From positions 94,747 through 158,746 of the forward strand of contig JANSXC010000016.1 in assembly GCA_024743115.1 (NCBI GenBank): DNA of 64,000 nucleotides, written 5' to 3'. The first letter of the stretch is position 1, and each line of letters begins with the position of its first letter. Below are positions 25,553 through 34,077 of this stretch, piece by piece. The notes beneath the pieces are model-generated. The model saw only the letters and a program-made list of their open reading frames with translations, ran no database searches and had not been told where the DNA came from. A program made the translations under genes and the position numbers. Origin of the DNA: a bacterium (lineage in GTDB: Bacteria; Planctomycetota; UBA1135; UBA2386).

Positions 25553-27417
25553 GCCGGCTGAGCCTGAGATCCCTGCTGCAGAAGGCCGAGGCCGATCACG
25601 TCCACGAGTTCGTAGCGCACTGGTGCGAGAAGGACGCCCCGGGCCAGCGTCGCACCGCGATCGCGGCCGCCGCCGCCGCGATGGAGGACCAGGAGTTCGT
25701 CCAGCGCCGGATCACCGCGCTGCCCAAGAAGCTGCAGGACCTGCTCGAACTCTTCTTCGAGGACGATGGCGCGGTGCGTTCCGTAAAGGGGCTGTTCGAT
25801 CAGGTGGGTGACTCGTTCAAGAGTCGCTTCGATCTCGAAGCCACGCTGGCCGCACTGCAGCGCGAGGCGTTCCTCTGGCCCGCGAAGGACAATCGCTGGG
25901 CGGACGATGACAGTCCTTGCTGGGGAGTTCCCGGCGAACTCGTCGAGTGCGTGCAGGAGTACCGACAGAAGAGCGAGCGGCAGTTGCAGGACCTGCTCAC
26001 CTTGCAGGGCTTCCTCGACGCGCGTTACTTCCGCGAACGCAAGGCGGCCAGCGGCGCGGGGAAGAACGGCAAGAACGACAAGACGAAAGACCGCGCCGCC
26101 GACCACGCCCGCAAGATCTACAAGCTCTACACGATGGAGAGCTCGATGCGGCAACGGCTCGCCAAGCTGCCCGAACCGCTCAAGGTCGTGGTCGACGACG
26201 TGCTTGCGCGTCACGGCGGACTCTCGACCTGGGAAGAGCTCAGCGAAGAGGTCGAGCTTGGGGAAGGCATCGACCCCGAGTTCGTGGGTAAGGGCCTCGA
26301 GGAGGCCATGCTCGGCACGGTGACGAGCCTCGATCTCGCACGGATCGGCATCCAGCCGATGGAGCAGGCGGTAATCATCTTCCACGAGATCGCCCTGCAC
26401 GCGATCCGCGAGCGCAGCGAGTCGTCGATCCCGGAAGTCGGTGAAGAACTCGTCGCGGGCGGCGACTTCGCGACCAACGTCGGCCGCTTCCTGCGCGAGC
26501 TGCAGCAGAGCAAAGTGCTCTTCACGGCTGACGGCAAACTGTTCAAGGCATCGCAGAAGCGCATCGCCGGCACGCTGTTGCCGGTGCCTGGTGGCTTTCT
26601 GGGGCCCGAAACGCTGCTCGAAGAACTCTATCGCTTCTGCCTGCAACGGCGCCTCATCGATCGCCGCGGTGAACGTTCGCTCCGGCCGACACCGGCGGGC
26701 ACCGAGTTCGACCGCAGTTCACTGACGGACCAGTCCAAGATGCTGTTGGCGCACTTCGTCGAGGACCGCAGCCTGCCGGGCGAACCGTACCACCAGGTCC
26801 GCATGCGGCGCGTGCTGCTGCGACTGCTGCGCCGCGCCGAGCCGATGCTCTGGCAGGACGCCGCCGTGCTGCCGTTCCTCACGCGGAACGCGTATCTCGC
26901 GCAGCTCGACGGCAAGCAGACCGAAGAGTTCTTCGCGACGCGATTCCAGGGTGGCGGCTATGCACCCGGCGAGTCGCTGCAGCAGATGTGCTGGAACCTG
27001 CTCATCTGGATCAAGAAGCGGCTGTTCCCGCTCGGCATTGTCGACCTCGGACTGCACCAGGGCCGGCTCGTCGCGATGCGCCTGTCGCAGCTCGGCGCCG
27101 AGCTCCTCGACGCCGAACCCGCCGCGAAGGTCGGCGGCACCCGCAGCACGCTGATCGTGCAGCCCGACTTCGACGTTCTGCTCTTCCCCGGCGATGACAT
27201 GCACGATGCGGTCCATCTGCTCGATCGCTTCGCCCGCCGCATCAAGAGCGACCACGTTCACCAGTTTCACCTCGAGCGAGCGACGGTCGAAGCCGGGCTC
27301 GCCGAAGGCCTGACCATCGCGACGATCCTGCAGGAACTCACGGACCGTGCGCGGGTGCCCATTCCGCAGAACGTGCGCTACAGCCTCGAGGAGTGGGGGC
27401 CAGCCAAGCCGTCATGA
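25549..27417 (+). CDS. XPB-associated protein with Helicase_C_3 (XPB/Ssl2-like) domain
   Basis: 622 residues, no Walker motifs. The C-terminal part (TLIVQPDFDVLLFPGD, then AVHLLDRFARRIKSDHVHQF and the TDRARVPIPQNVRYSLEEW ending) matches the helicase-conjugated Helicase_C_3 domain found in XPB/Ssl2-like proteins. The rest is helical with winged-helix-like segments and a Lys-rich stretch near residue 170. Mycobacteria have a comparable gene beside their ercc3/XPB gene (Rv0862c next to Rv0861c), which supports a conserved partnership. The ATG overlaps the helicase stop and is preceded by ggaggag. Probable helicase accessory or DNA-binding subunit. Confidence 0.82.
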   Translation: MSRLSLRSLLQKAEADHVHEFVAHWCEKDAPGQRRTAIAAAAAAMEDQEFVQRRITALPKKLQDLLELFFEDDGAVRSVKGLFDQVGDSFKSRFDLEATLAALQREAFLWPAKDNRWADDDSPCWGVPGELVECVQEYRQKSERQLQDLLTLQGFLDARYFRERKAASGAGKNGKNDKTKDRAADHARKIYKLYTMESSMRQRLAKLPEPLKVVVDDVLARHGGLSTWEELSEEVELGEGIDPEFVGKGLEEAMLGTVTSLDLARIGIQPMEQAVIIFHEIALHAIRERSESSIPEVGEELVAGGDFATNVGRFLRELQQSKVLFTADGKLFKASQKRIAGTLLPVPGGFLGPETLLEELYRFCLQRRLIDRRGERSLRPTPAGTEFDRSSLTDQSKMLLAHFVEDRSLPGEPYHQVRMRRVLLRLLRRAEPMLWQDAAVLPFLTRNAYLAQLDGKQTEEFFATRFQGGGYAPGESLQQMCWNLLIWIKKRLFPLGIVDLGLHQGRLVAMRLSQLGAELLDAEPAAKVGGTRSTLIVQPDFDVLLFPGDDMHDAVHLLDRFARRIKSDHVHQFHLERATVEAGLAEGLTIATILQELTDRARVPIPQNVRYSLEEWGPAKPS

Positions 27418-27516
27418 AATCCAACCGCACGAAGTCGGTGACACCGACGCTTGCAAAGGTCGCGTATTGAGCTTCACGTTCGGCGCGATTTCTCCGATCA
27501 CCTCTCGTCTCACCCC

Positions 27517-28962
27517 ATGAACCCCGAAACTCTCATTCTCGGTGCCGGACCTGCCGGCCTTGCCTGCGCGATGGAACTCTCGCGCAAGGGGCGCAACAGC
27601 ATCGTCATCGAGAAGGACGGGCAGATCGGCGGCCTCGCCAAGACGCTGCGGATCAAGAACGGTGACGACGAGTACCTGACCGACATCGGGCCGCACCGCT
27701 TCTTCTCGAAGAACCAGTACCTCTACGACTTCATCGAGGATCTGCTGCATGAGGAATGGCGCCTCGTGCCGCGTCAGACCCGCCAGTTCATCGACGGCAA
27801 GTTCTACGACTATCCCGTCAAGGCGATGCAGACCTTCAAGAACATCGGGTTCTGGAAGAGTCTGCGGATCATGATCGACTACGTGCGCGCGCGCACGGCC
27901 TACGGCTTGTTCAAGAAGCCGATGGAGACGTTCGAGGACTACGTCGTCGCGAACTTCGGCCGCACGCTCGCCGAGTTCTCGATGATCAACTACTCGGAAA
28001 AGATCTGGGGCATTCCGGCCGCGCAGATCCACCCGGACTGGGCGCGACAACGCATCAGCGGCCTCAACCTCTGGAGCGTGTTCGCCAAGGCCATCGGGCT
28101 CGGCGGCAAGAAGGGACCGAAGTCGCTCGTCGACCAGTTCTACTACCCGCAGTTCGGCACGGGTCGGATCTACGAGGAGATCGGCAAGCACCTCGTCGAC
28201 GAGGGCAACGAGATCCACGTGGCCAGCGAACCCGTCGCGGTGCGCCACGACGGCAAACGAATCACCGAAGTCGACGTCAAGGACAAGGATGGCAACGTCC
28301 GGACGTACCGCCCCGACCACCTCGTCGAGTCGGTGCCCCTGACGCGCTTCTTGCACCTGCTCGACCCGCCGCCGCCGCCCGAGGTCCTCGAAGCCGCCGG
28401 CGGCCTCAAATGGCGCGCGCAGGTCTACCTCTTCCTGACGCTCGAGAAGGAAACCGTCACGCCGGACAACTGGATCTACTTCCCCAACAAGGACATCCCG
28501 TTCGGGCGCACGAGCGAGATGAAGAACTTCAGCAAGGACATGTGTCCGCCGGGGAAGACGTCGTTCTTCGTCGAGTTCTTCGCGTTCGAGGAAGAACCGA
28601 TCTACTCGATGAGCAAGGAGGAGGTGTTCGACCTCGTCATGCCCTACTTCGAGGAATGGGGCTACTTCACGCGCGACGAGGTCAGCAGCGTGCACCTCAT
28701 CAAGCGCCCGTGCGTGTATCCGGTCTACGACCTCGAATACGACGTTCGCCTCGGCAAGGTGCGGGACTGGCTCGATGGGATCGAGAATCTGATCTACGTC
28801 GGTCGCCCCGGGCGCTTCCGCTACACCAACCAGGATCACAGCCTCGAGATGGGTATCCTCGCGAGCCGCATGATCCTCGAAGGCCGTAAGTACGACCTCG
28901 ACACGATCGGCTCGGAGAACGAGTACTTCGAGAAGGGTCCGATCTACGAGAAGCGGATCTGA
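27517..28962 (+). CDS. FAD-dependent oxidoreductase, UDP-galactopyranose-mutase/protoporphyrinogen-oxidase type
   Basis: 481 residues. The dinucleotide-binding motif GAGPAG is at residues 9-14, followed by IEKDGQIGGLAKT and DIGPHRFFSKN, which are typical of the GlfT/PPOX/phytoene-desaturase superfamily. The C-terminal FAD contact is NLIYVGRPGRFRYTNQDHSLEMG. Related proteins occur in surface-polysaccharide and lipid clusters; UDP-galactopyranose mutase is one possible activity. The ATG at 27517 was chosen because it abuts the FAD motif as in relatives; the frame is open from 27451. The ThiE-like gene starts 9 bases downstream. Confidence 0.83.
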   Translation: MNPETLILGAGPAGLACAMELSRKGRNSIVIEKDGQIGGLAKTLRIKNGDDEYLTDIGPHRFFSKNQYLYDFIEDLLHEEWRLVPRQTRQFIDGKFYDYPVKAMQTFKNIGFWKSLRIMIDYVRARTAYGLFKKPMETFEDYVVANFGRTLAEFSMINYSEKIWGIPAAQIHPDWARQRISGLNLWSVFAKAIGLGGKKGPKSLVDQFYYPQFGTGRIYEEIGKHLVDEGNEIHVASEPVAVRHDGKRITEVDVKDKDGNVRTYRPDHLVESVPLTRFLHLLDPPPPPEVLEAAGGLKWRAQVYLFLTLEKETVTPDNWIYFPNKDIPFGRTSEMKNFSKDMCPPGKTSFFVEFFAFEEEPIYSMSKEEVFDLVMPYFEEWGYFTRDEVSSVHLIKRPCVYPVYDLEYDVRLGKVRDWLDGIENLIYVGRPGRFRYTNQDHSLEMGILASRMILEGRKYDLDTIGSENEYFEKGPIYEKRI

Positions 28963-28971
28963 GTCGCCCCG

Positions 28972-29655
28972 ATGGCGACGTTCCGCGACGCGTACGGCCG
29001 GCTCGACCCGGCGATCCTGCGGCTCGTCCTGATCACGGACGGGCGTTCCGATCTCGATCGCCTCGAACGCATCGTCGGCGCCGTCACGACGGCGGGGGTG
29101 CGCTGCGTTCAGGTGCGAGAGCCGCGCTGGACGGCGCGCACGCTCGTCGCTGCGTGTGAGCGGCTACGGCCGCTGCTCGATGCGGTGAACGGTGCGCTGC
29201 TCGTCAACGATCGGGTCGACGTCGCTGCCGCGGGGGTGGCGCACGGCGTGCAACTCGGCCACCGATCGCTGCCCGTCGATCTAGCGCGCCGTGTGCTCGG
29301 AGACGAACCGGTCTTGGCGTTCTCCGCGCACGACGCGGGCGAGCTCGAACTCGCCGCCGTCGCCCGATGCGACTTCGCCACGCTATCGCCGGTCTGGCCG
29401 ACCTCGAGCAAGCCCGGCGCTGCGAACCTCGGCGAGAGTCTGGCAGCCGCTCTGACTGCTGACGCGCGACTGCCCGTAGTCTGGCTGGGTGGCATTGCGG
29501 CCAGCGAAGCGGCGCGCGTGGCTGACTACCGCTCGGGCACGGGACCGGCGGGTGTCGCAGTGCGCTCGGCGCTCATGGCCGCCGAGGAACCGAGATACGC
29601 GGCGACGGCGCTGCTGCGGTCACTGCGTGGTGACCGCGGCCAGGCCAACGCCTGA
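28972..29655 (+). CDS. Thiamine-phosphate synthase ThiE/TenI-like protein
   Basis: 227 residues with the TIM-barrel pattern of ThiE/TenI: LVLITDG, GVRCVQVREP (phosphate-binding QxRE), ALLVNDRVDVAAAG, HGVQLGHRSLPV, FATLSPVWPTSSKPG and LPVVWLGGI. ThiE joins the thiazole and pyrimidine moieties of thiamine. The catalytic set looks complete, although the conserved Lys in QxREK is replaced by Pro, which leaves a TenI-like regulator or thiazole tautomerase possible. ThiL, the next step in the pathway, lies 2.2 kb downstream. No TPP riboswitch was recognised. Confidence 0.78.
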   Translation: MATFRDAYGRLDPAILRLVLITDGRSDLDRLERIVGAVTTAGVRCVQVREPRWTARTLVAACERLRPLLDAVNGALLVNDRVDVAAAGVAHGVQLGHRSLPVDLARRVLGDEPVLAFSAHDAGELELAAVARCDFATLSPVWPTSSKPGAANLGESLAAALTADARLPVVWLGGIAASEAARVADYRSGTGPAGVAVRSALMAAEEPRYAATALLRSLRGDRGQANA

Positions 29656-29672
29656 CGGCGGGTGCTACGAGC

Positions 29673-30185
29673 CTACCTCGCGACGCTGAGGTAGTCGTCG
29701 AGGGTCGCGTTGTCCACCGAGCGCGCCGACATGCCATTGGGTGCCGCGCCGACGCGAGTGACGGACTCGCGCAGCTGCGCGCCTTCGTCGAATGCGTCGC
29801 ACTCCGCCGAACCCGCGCGCAGGATCCAGACCCTGCCGTCCACGATCTCGGTCCGAAAACCCTCGCGCGCAATCAGGTAGGCATCGATCGTTTCACGATC
29901 GGGCGCGCGGACGGTCATGCCCTGCGGACCGACTCCGATGCGCGTCACGCTGTGACGCAAGACGGCCGAGTCCTCGAACCCAGCCGCCTCCGGCGCCGCC
30001 GCGGGGAATACGTACAGCCGGCCGTCGAACTCGCGAACGATGAAGCCGGGGCGATCGAACGGCGTCTCTCTGACGAGTTGGGCGGGCGTCGCCTCGGACT
30101 TCGACAGCCGCGGCGGACCGGAACTCATGCACGCGGTCAGGCCGAGCAACGCAGCGAACGAGAGGTAGGTGACGGTCTTGGACAT
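29673..30185 (-). CDS. Lipoprotein with two internal repeats
   Basis: 170 residues. MSKTVTYLSFAALLGLTAC is a lipoprotein signal with lipobox LTAC. The mature part contains two copies of a ~60-residue unit: one starts RPGFIVREFDGRLYVF and ends DRETIDAYL, the other starts REGFRTEIVDGRVWIL and ends DNATLDDYL. Each has an SVTR(I/V)G motif and a GM(T/S).R turn. It therefore arose by internal duplication. Function unknown. It is downstream of the PstS-like gene on the same strand and convergent with the ThiE-like gene. Confidence 0.7.
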   Translation of the reverse strand: MSKTVTYLSFAALLGLTACMSSGPPRLSKSEATPAQLVRETPFDRPGFIVREFDGRLYVFPAAAPEAAGFEDSAVLRHSVTRIGVGPQGMTVRAPDRETIDAYLIAREGFRTEIVDGRVWILRAGSAECDAFDEGAQLRESVTRVGAAPNGMSARSVDNATLDDYLSVAR

Positions 30186-30240
30186 GGCAGTTGCGGAGGA
30201 AGCCGGCGGCGGATGGGTTCGTTCGGACCGGCAGCTCCGT

Positions 30241-31347
30241 TCAGCGGAACTTGGCGCGCTGGGCCGCGGCGATACGGAACGGCAGCGAGAGGTAACCCTC
30301 GGCAACGACCTCGCGCTGCCCACGCTTGCTGAGGATGTAGGTGAGGAATTCGCGGCGTAGCGCGTCCATCTCCGAATCCGGCTCGTAGTCGACGTAGAGC
30401 AGCAGGAAGCGACTCAGCGGATAGTCGCCGTTGTAGGCGTTCTTCGGGACGGCTTCGTAGATTTCCCGCTTGACGACATCGGCGGCGCTACGCGCGAGCG
30501 GGACAGCGCGCACTCCGCCGGTCTGCGCTCCGATGCCGGCGAAACCCATTGCGAACCTATCCGTCGCCACGGCCTCGACCACGGCAGCGGTGCCCTTCTG
30601 CGCCCGCACGCTCGGCTTGAACTCGGCGCCGGAGAGGACGTGCTTACGGAAGTAGTCGCCCGTGCCCGAGAACCGATCGCGGCCGTGGAGGTTGATGTCC
30701 TTCTTGGCCCACGGACCTGTCAGGCCGAGATCGCCCCAGGTCTTGATCCGGCGCGGCGACCTGGCCCGATTTTCGGCGCGATCGCGCTTGCGGCCGCCGC
30801 CGCTGGCCTCGACCGCGGTCGCACGAGGCGGCACCCCGAAGATCGCATCCACCTGCGGCAGCGTCAGAGAACGCAGCGGATTGTCCCGGTGAACGTAGAC
30901 CGCGATCATGTCCAGGCCGACCGCGATCCGCAGCGGCGCGTAGCCATGCGCTTTCTCGAAGGCCTCGACGGCCGTGCGTTTCATCGGCCGGCTCATGGCT
31001 CCGAAAGTTGCGCGGCCGGATTGCAACGCGGACGGTGCGGTGCCGGAGCCGCGGGCTTCGATCTCGATCGCCACATCGGGGTAGAGTCGATGGAAGCCCT
31101 CGCTCCAGCTCGTCAGCAGGTCGTTCATCGTGTCCGACCCGACGCTCCTGATCTGCCCCGTGATCTTCGCGATCGGTCGGTAGGCGGGCAGTCGGCGGTC
31201 GACGGTGGCCCCGGACGGCCGGGGGTTGGCGATCTCCTGCGACCGGAGCGCCCCCAGGAACACGCTGATCACCGCCAGCACGAGCACACGCGCGCGGCCG
31301 GTGAGAGCCGGGGGAGCCGTCGGAGATGTCGTCCGCGGACGTTCCAT
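30241..31347 (-). CDS. PstS-like phosphate-binding protein
   Basis: 368 residues with an N-terminal hydrophobic export signal (ARVLVLAVISVFLGAL). The body is a PstS/SBP_bac type II periplasmic binding fold: IRSVGSDTMNDLLTSWSEGF, EARGSGTAPSAL (phosphate-contact loop), RDNPLRSLTLPQVDAIF and DRFSGTGDYFRKHVL. PstS captures inorganic phosphate for PstCAB, but those genes are not next to it, so it could instead be an orphan or surface phosphate-binding protein. A Lys/Arg-rich insertion (GGGRKRDRAENRARSPRR) interrupts the fold between residues ~190 and 210. ATG 31347 was chosen; a start eight residues upstream is possible. The frame extends far upstream as an artefact. Confidence 0.82.
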   Translation of the reverse strand: MERPRTTSPTAPPALTGRARVLVLAVISVFLGALRSQEIANPRPSGATVDRRLPAYRPIAKITGQIRSVGSDTMNDLLTSWSEGFHRLYPDVAIEIEARGSGTAPSALQSGRATFGAMSRPMKRTAVEAFEKAHGYAPLRIAVGLDMIAVYVHRDNPLRSLTLPQVDAIFGVPPRATAVEASGGGRKRDRAENRARSPRRIKTWGDLGLTGPWAKKDINLHGRDRFSGTGDYFRKHVLSGAEFKPSVRAQKGTAAVVEAVATDRFAMGFAGIGAQTGGVRAVPLARSAADVVKREIYEAVPKNAYNGDYPLSRFLLLYVDYEPDSEMDALRREFLTYILSKRGQREVVAEGYLSLPFRIAAAQRAKFR

Positions 31348-31452
31348 GGCCCGCAGGGTAGGACCGAACATCAAGCGACGGTCAAGACAGCGTGAGGTCC
31401 CCGGATCCCGGGAACCCTCGACCCCGAAGGCCTCATCGCCCATGCTCAGTCC

Positions 31453-31860
31453 ATGGCATCCGCCCTCGAGTCCGCCCACGAACGCGCGATGCAGCGTCCG
31501 AAGCTGGCCCGACGGATTCGGCGTTGGACGCTGCTCTTCGGGATCGTGGCGATCGCCTGGTCGTGGCTCTGGTTCGGCGCCCGCTGGGTGCCCGCCGGCA
31601 TGGATACGGTCCCCGACGTGCCGCCGGGGTCGTTCTGCGTCATCGACAAGCGCAATTCGACGGTGAAGGTCGGCAGCCACGTCTTCGTAAAGATCCCGAG
31701 TGGCGAAGTCGTGCTGAGCCGAGTGGTCAACAGGACGGATGACCACATCACGATCGAGCACCCCAACCTGACATCCACGTGGCCCGACAGTCGGTCGTTC
31801 GGTGAGCTGCCGGTCGCGGCGGTCGAGGGCACGATCCTGGCACCGTTCAAACCCAAGTAG
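31453..31860 (+). CDS. S26/S24-fold protein lacking peptidase residues
   Basis: 135 residues. One transmembrane segment (LLFGIVAIAWSWLWFGARWV) is followed by a small beta domain that resembles the signal peptidase I/LexA fold: VPAGMDTVPDVPPGSFCVIDK, VGSHVFVKIPSGEVVLSRVV and VEGTILAPF at the C-terminus. In S26 enzymes the first block is a SMxPT catalytic Ser and the RVV block is preceded by the catalytic Lys (KRV). Here both positions are missing (GMDTVP and SRVV). It is probably a structural or regulatory relative rather than a protease. Upstream of thiL on the same strand. Confidence 0.62.
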   Translation: MASALESAHERAMQRPKLARRIRRWTLLFGIVAIAWSWLWFGARWVPAGMDTVPDVPPGSFCVIDKRNSTVKVGSHVFVKIPSGEVVLSRVVNRTDDHITIEHPNLTSTWPDSRSFGELPVAAVEGTILAPFKPK

Positions 31861-31875
31861 CGGAGCGAGTGACCG

Positions 31876-32811
31876 GTGGCCGGTGAACGCGAACTCACGG
31901 CGCGATTGGCCCGTTTCTTCGCGGGGTCTACGCGCCTGCCGGTCGGTATCGGCGATGACGCGGCCGTCGTGCCGAACCGGAAGGAGCATTCCGTCGTCTG
32001 TTGCGATCCCGTTGTCGAGGGCGTGCACTTCGAGACCGGCACCGCGTGGCCCCTCGTCGGGCGAAAGGCCGTCAATCGCAATCTCGCCGACCTCGCGGCG
32101 ATGGGGGCCATACCCGACTGGCTGCTCGTATCCGTCGTGCAACGGGCAGGCACCGGCGCCGCAGCCGTGCTCGCCCTGCTGCGCGGGGTTCGCGCGGCGG
32201 CCCGCAACGCCGGCTGCGAGGTCGTCGGTGGGGACCTCGCAACGGCCGACGGTCCGACCGTCGTGACCGTCACGGCGATCGGGCACCTCGTCGGTCGCCG
32301 GCCGCTGACGCGCGCCGGCGCTCGGGCCGGCGACACACTGCACGTGACCGGGCCCCTCGGCGGCTCGCGGGCCGGGCACCACCTGCGATTCACACCGCCG
32401 CTTGCGGCCGGCGCCTGGCTCGCGCGGCAAGTCGGCACGCACGCCGCGATCGACGTCAGTGACGGGCTGCTGCTGGATCTCGCGACCATGCTGGCGGCCA
32501 GTGCGACCGGCGCCCGCGCCTCGCGACTCGGCGCCGAACTGTCGGCTGCCGCACTCCCGATCCGGGCCGTGGCTCGCGCCGGCGCTGCCGCCACCGGCGC
32601 GCTAAAGGCCGCGCTGACCGACGGTGAGGACCACGTGCTGCTCTTTGCGCACGATGGCGAACTCGCCCGGGGTGGACCGCTGAGCCAACGCGCCCGACGG
32701 CCGATCGGTCGGGTGACGAATGGCCCCGGAATCGTTCTGGTCCATCCCGACGGCCGCCGGGAACGGCGCGATCCGGCGGGCTTCGAGCACGTGTTCTCGG
32801 AGCGGCGGTGA
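31876..32811 (+). CDS. thiL: Thiamine-monophosphate kinase
   Basis: 311 residues from a GTG at 31876. ThiL motifs are clear: GIGDDAAV at residues 24-31, CDPVVEGVHF, KAVNRNLADLAAMGA, VVGGDLA, VTGPLGGS and AIDVSDGLLLDL. The enzyme makes thiamine diphosphate from thiamine phosphate and ATP, and belongs to the PurM/ThiL superfamily, like purM at 46.3 kb. It belongs with the ThiE-like gene upstream in cofactor supply, though not in one tight operon. Relatively short (usual ~320-340). Confidence 0.88.
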   Translation: MAGERELTARLARFFAGSTRLPVGIGDDAAVVPNRKEHSVVCCDPVVEGVHFETGTAWPLVGRKAVNRNLADLAAMGAIPDWLLVSVVQRAGTGAAAVLALLRGVRAAARNAGCEVVGGDLATADGPTVVTVTAIGHLVGRRPLTRAGARAGDTLHVTGPLGGSRAGHHLRFTPPLAAGAWLARQVGTHAAIDVSDGLLLDLATMLAASATGARASRLGAELSAAALPIRAVARAGAAATGALKAALTDGEDHVLLFAHDGELARGGPLSQRARRPIGRVTNGPGIVLVHPDGRRERRDPAGFEHVFSERR

Positions 32812-32845
32812 GCACCGCCCTCGCGCCCGGTATGGTGGCTCGCCG

Positions 32846-33346
32846 ATGACCCCGGTGACGCTCGAACTGCCCGATGACCCGGAAGCGACGGAGCGGCTCG
32901 GGGAATGGCTCGGCCGACACCTGCAACCCGGCGACACTCTGGCGCTCGTCGGCGACCTCGGCGCCGGGAAGACGACGCTGGTTCGGGGGCTGGCTTTCGG
33001 GCTCGAACTCGACGACCCCGAAGCGGTCAGCAGCCCGACCTACTTGTTGGTGCTCGAACACCCCGGACCGAAACCCCTGCTCCATGCCGACGCCTACCTG
33101 CCGGCCAAGCTGCAGGGCTTCCTCGAGGACGGCGGCCTGGAGTATCTGCTCGGCGGCACGGCCGTCGTCGCGGTCGAATGGGCCGATCAAGTCCGTGACC
33201 TTCTGCCAGATAACACGTTATGGCTGACTGTCGAGATCACCGAGGACCGGGGGCGACGGGTCGAGCTGCGCCCACCGGCAACAGGGGGCTATGCATTCGT
33301 GTCCGACGGGCCGAAAATACTGGCTGAGATCCTCGATCGGGACTGA
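32846..33346 (+). CDS. tsaE: tRNA threonylcarbamoyladenosine biosynthesis protein TsaE
   Basis: 166 residues. The P-loop VGDLGAGKTTLVRG is at residues 35-48, the switch-like block SSPTYLL follows, then LLHADAYL and VVAVEWADQV, which match the HxDxYR and EW(A/P)D features of TsaE. This ATPase helps form t6A37 in tRNAs reading ANN codons, together with TsaB, TsaC and TsaD. Those partners are not in the window. It follows thiL with a 34-base gap and precedes the sigma factor gene. Confidence 0.88.
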   Translation: MTPVTLELPDDPEATERLGEWLGRHLQPGDTLALVGDLGAGKTTLVRGLAFGLELDDPEAVSSPTYLLVLEHPGPKPLLHADAYLPAKLQGFLEDGGLEYLLGGTAVVAVEWADQVRDLLPDNTLWLTVEITEDRGRRVELRPPATGGYAFVSDGPKILAEILDRD

Positions 33347-33446
33347 ACCCGCTGCCAGGACCGGCGTTTCGACCGTGGTCCCGGGCCCTCCGGGTGTTGC
33401 CGCGACCGGGCGGTCCCAAGGGCTCCAACCAGCCCGTCGATCCGCC

Positions 33447-34076
33447 GTGAAGCAACCGGCCCCCAAAGTTCCTGCCACGTCGCACTCCAACGAGGTCGAC
33501 TACCTTGCCCAGCACCAGGGCGGCGATCGGCAGGCGTTTCGGCAGCTCGTCGATCAGTATCGCGATCGCATCGTGCAGTTCTTCTTCCGGCTGTGCTGGG
33601 ATCGCGACCGCGCGGAGGATCTGGCACAGGAGCTGTTCCTGAAGCTCCTGATCGGTAGCAAGCGCTATCGGCCCGAGGGCAAGATGACGACGTTCGTCTA
33701 TCGCGTCGCGACCAACCTCTGGATCGATCACTACCGTCAGATGCGACCGCGCCCGCGGTTCCACTCGCTCGACCAGGTGACCTATCGCGACGGCGAGACC
33801 GGCCGCATGGACTGCGCGGGCGACGAGCGCGAACCGTCCGAACGATTGCAGGACGGCGAGGAGCGGGCCGCGATGCGGCGCGCGCTCGAGTCGCTCACCG
33901 AGCCGCACCGGCTGGTGTTCGAACTCGCGGTCTACCAGGAACGGCCCTACGCCGAGATCAGTGAGCTGCTCGGGATTCCCGTCGGAACCGTCAAGTCACG
34001 CATGCACAACGCCGTATCCGCGCTCAAGCAGATGCTCGGCGACGGCGAAAGCGACCGCCAGGTGGGGGGCGCCTGA
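33447..34076 (+). CDS. ECF-type RNA polymerase sigma factor
   Basis: 209 residues from a proposed GTG at 33447; the frame is open upstream to 33291 but that part is Pro/Gly-rich. Region 2 is present (FRQLVDQYRDRIVQFFFRLCW, DLAQELFLKLLIG, FVYRVATNLWIDHYR), then region 4 (YAEISELLGIPVGTVKSRMHNAVSALKQML, a helix-turn-helix). The loop between is acidic. ECF factors direct RNA polymerase to a small regulon and are usually held by an anti-sigma factor. The gene immediately downstream encodes a probable membrane anti-sigma. The inducing signal is unknown. Confidence 0.88.
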   Translation: MKQPAPKVPATSHSNEVDYLAQHQGGDRQAFRQLVDQYRDRIVQFFFRLCWDRDRAEDLAQELFLKLLIGSKRYRPEGKMTTFVYRVATNLWIDHYRQMRPRPRFHSLDQVTYRDGETGRMDCAGDEREPSERLQDGEERAAMRRALESLTEPHRLVFELAVYQERPYAEISELLGIPVGTVKSRMHNAVSALKQMLGDGESDRQVGGA

Positions 34077-34077
34077 A

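Noticed and set aside
27418..27516. Possible small gene or extended start between the Helicase_C_3 gene and the FAD oxidoreductase
   Set aside because: Only an in-frame upstream extension exists; the FAD motif sits right after 27517, as in relatives.
30241..32442. Extension of the PstS-like frame to a 733-codon protein starting at 32442
   Set aside because: The extra ~360 residues run antisense to the S26-like and thiL genes and are low-quality sequence; a signal peptide begins at the 31347 start.
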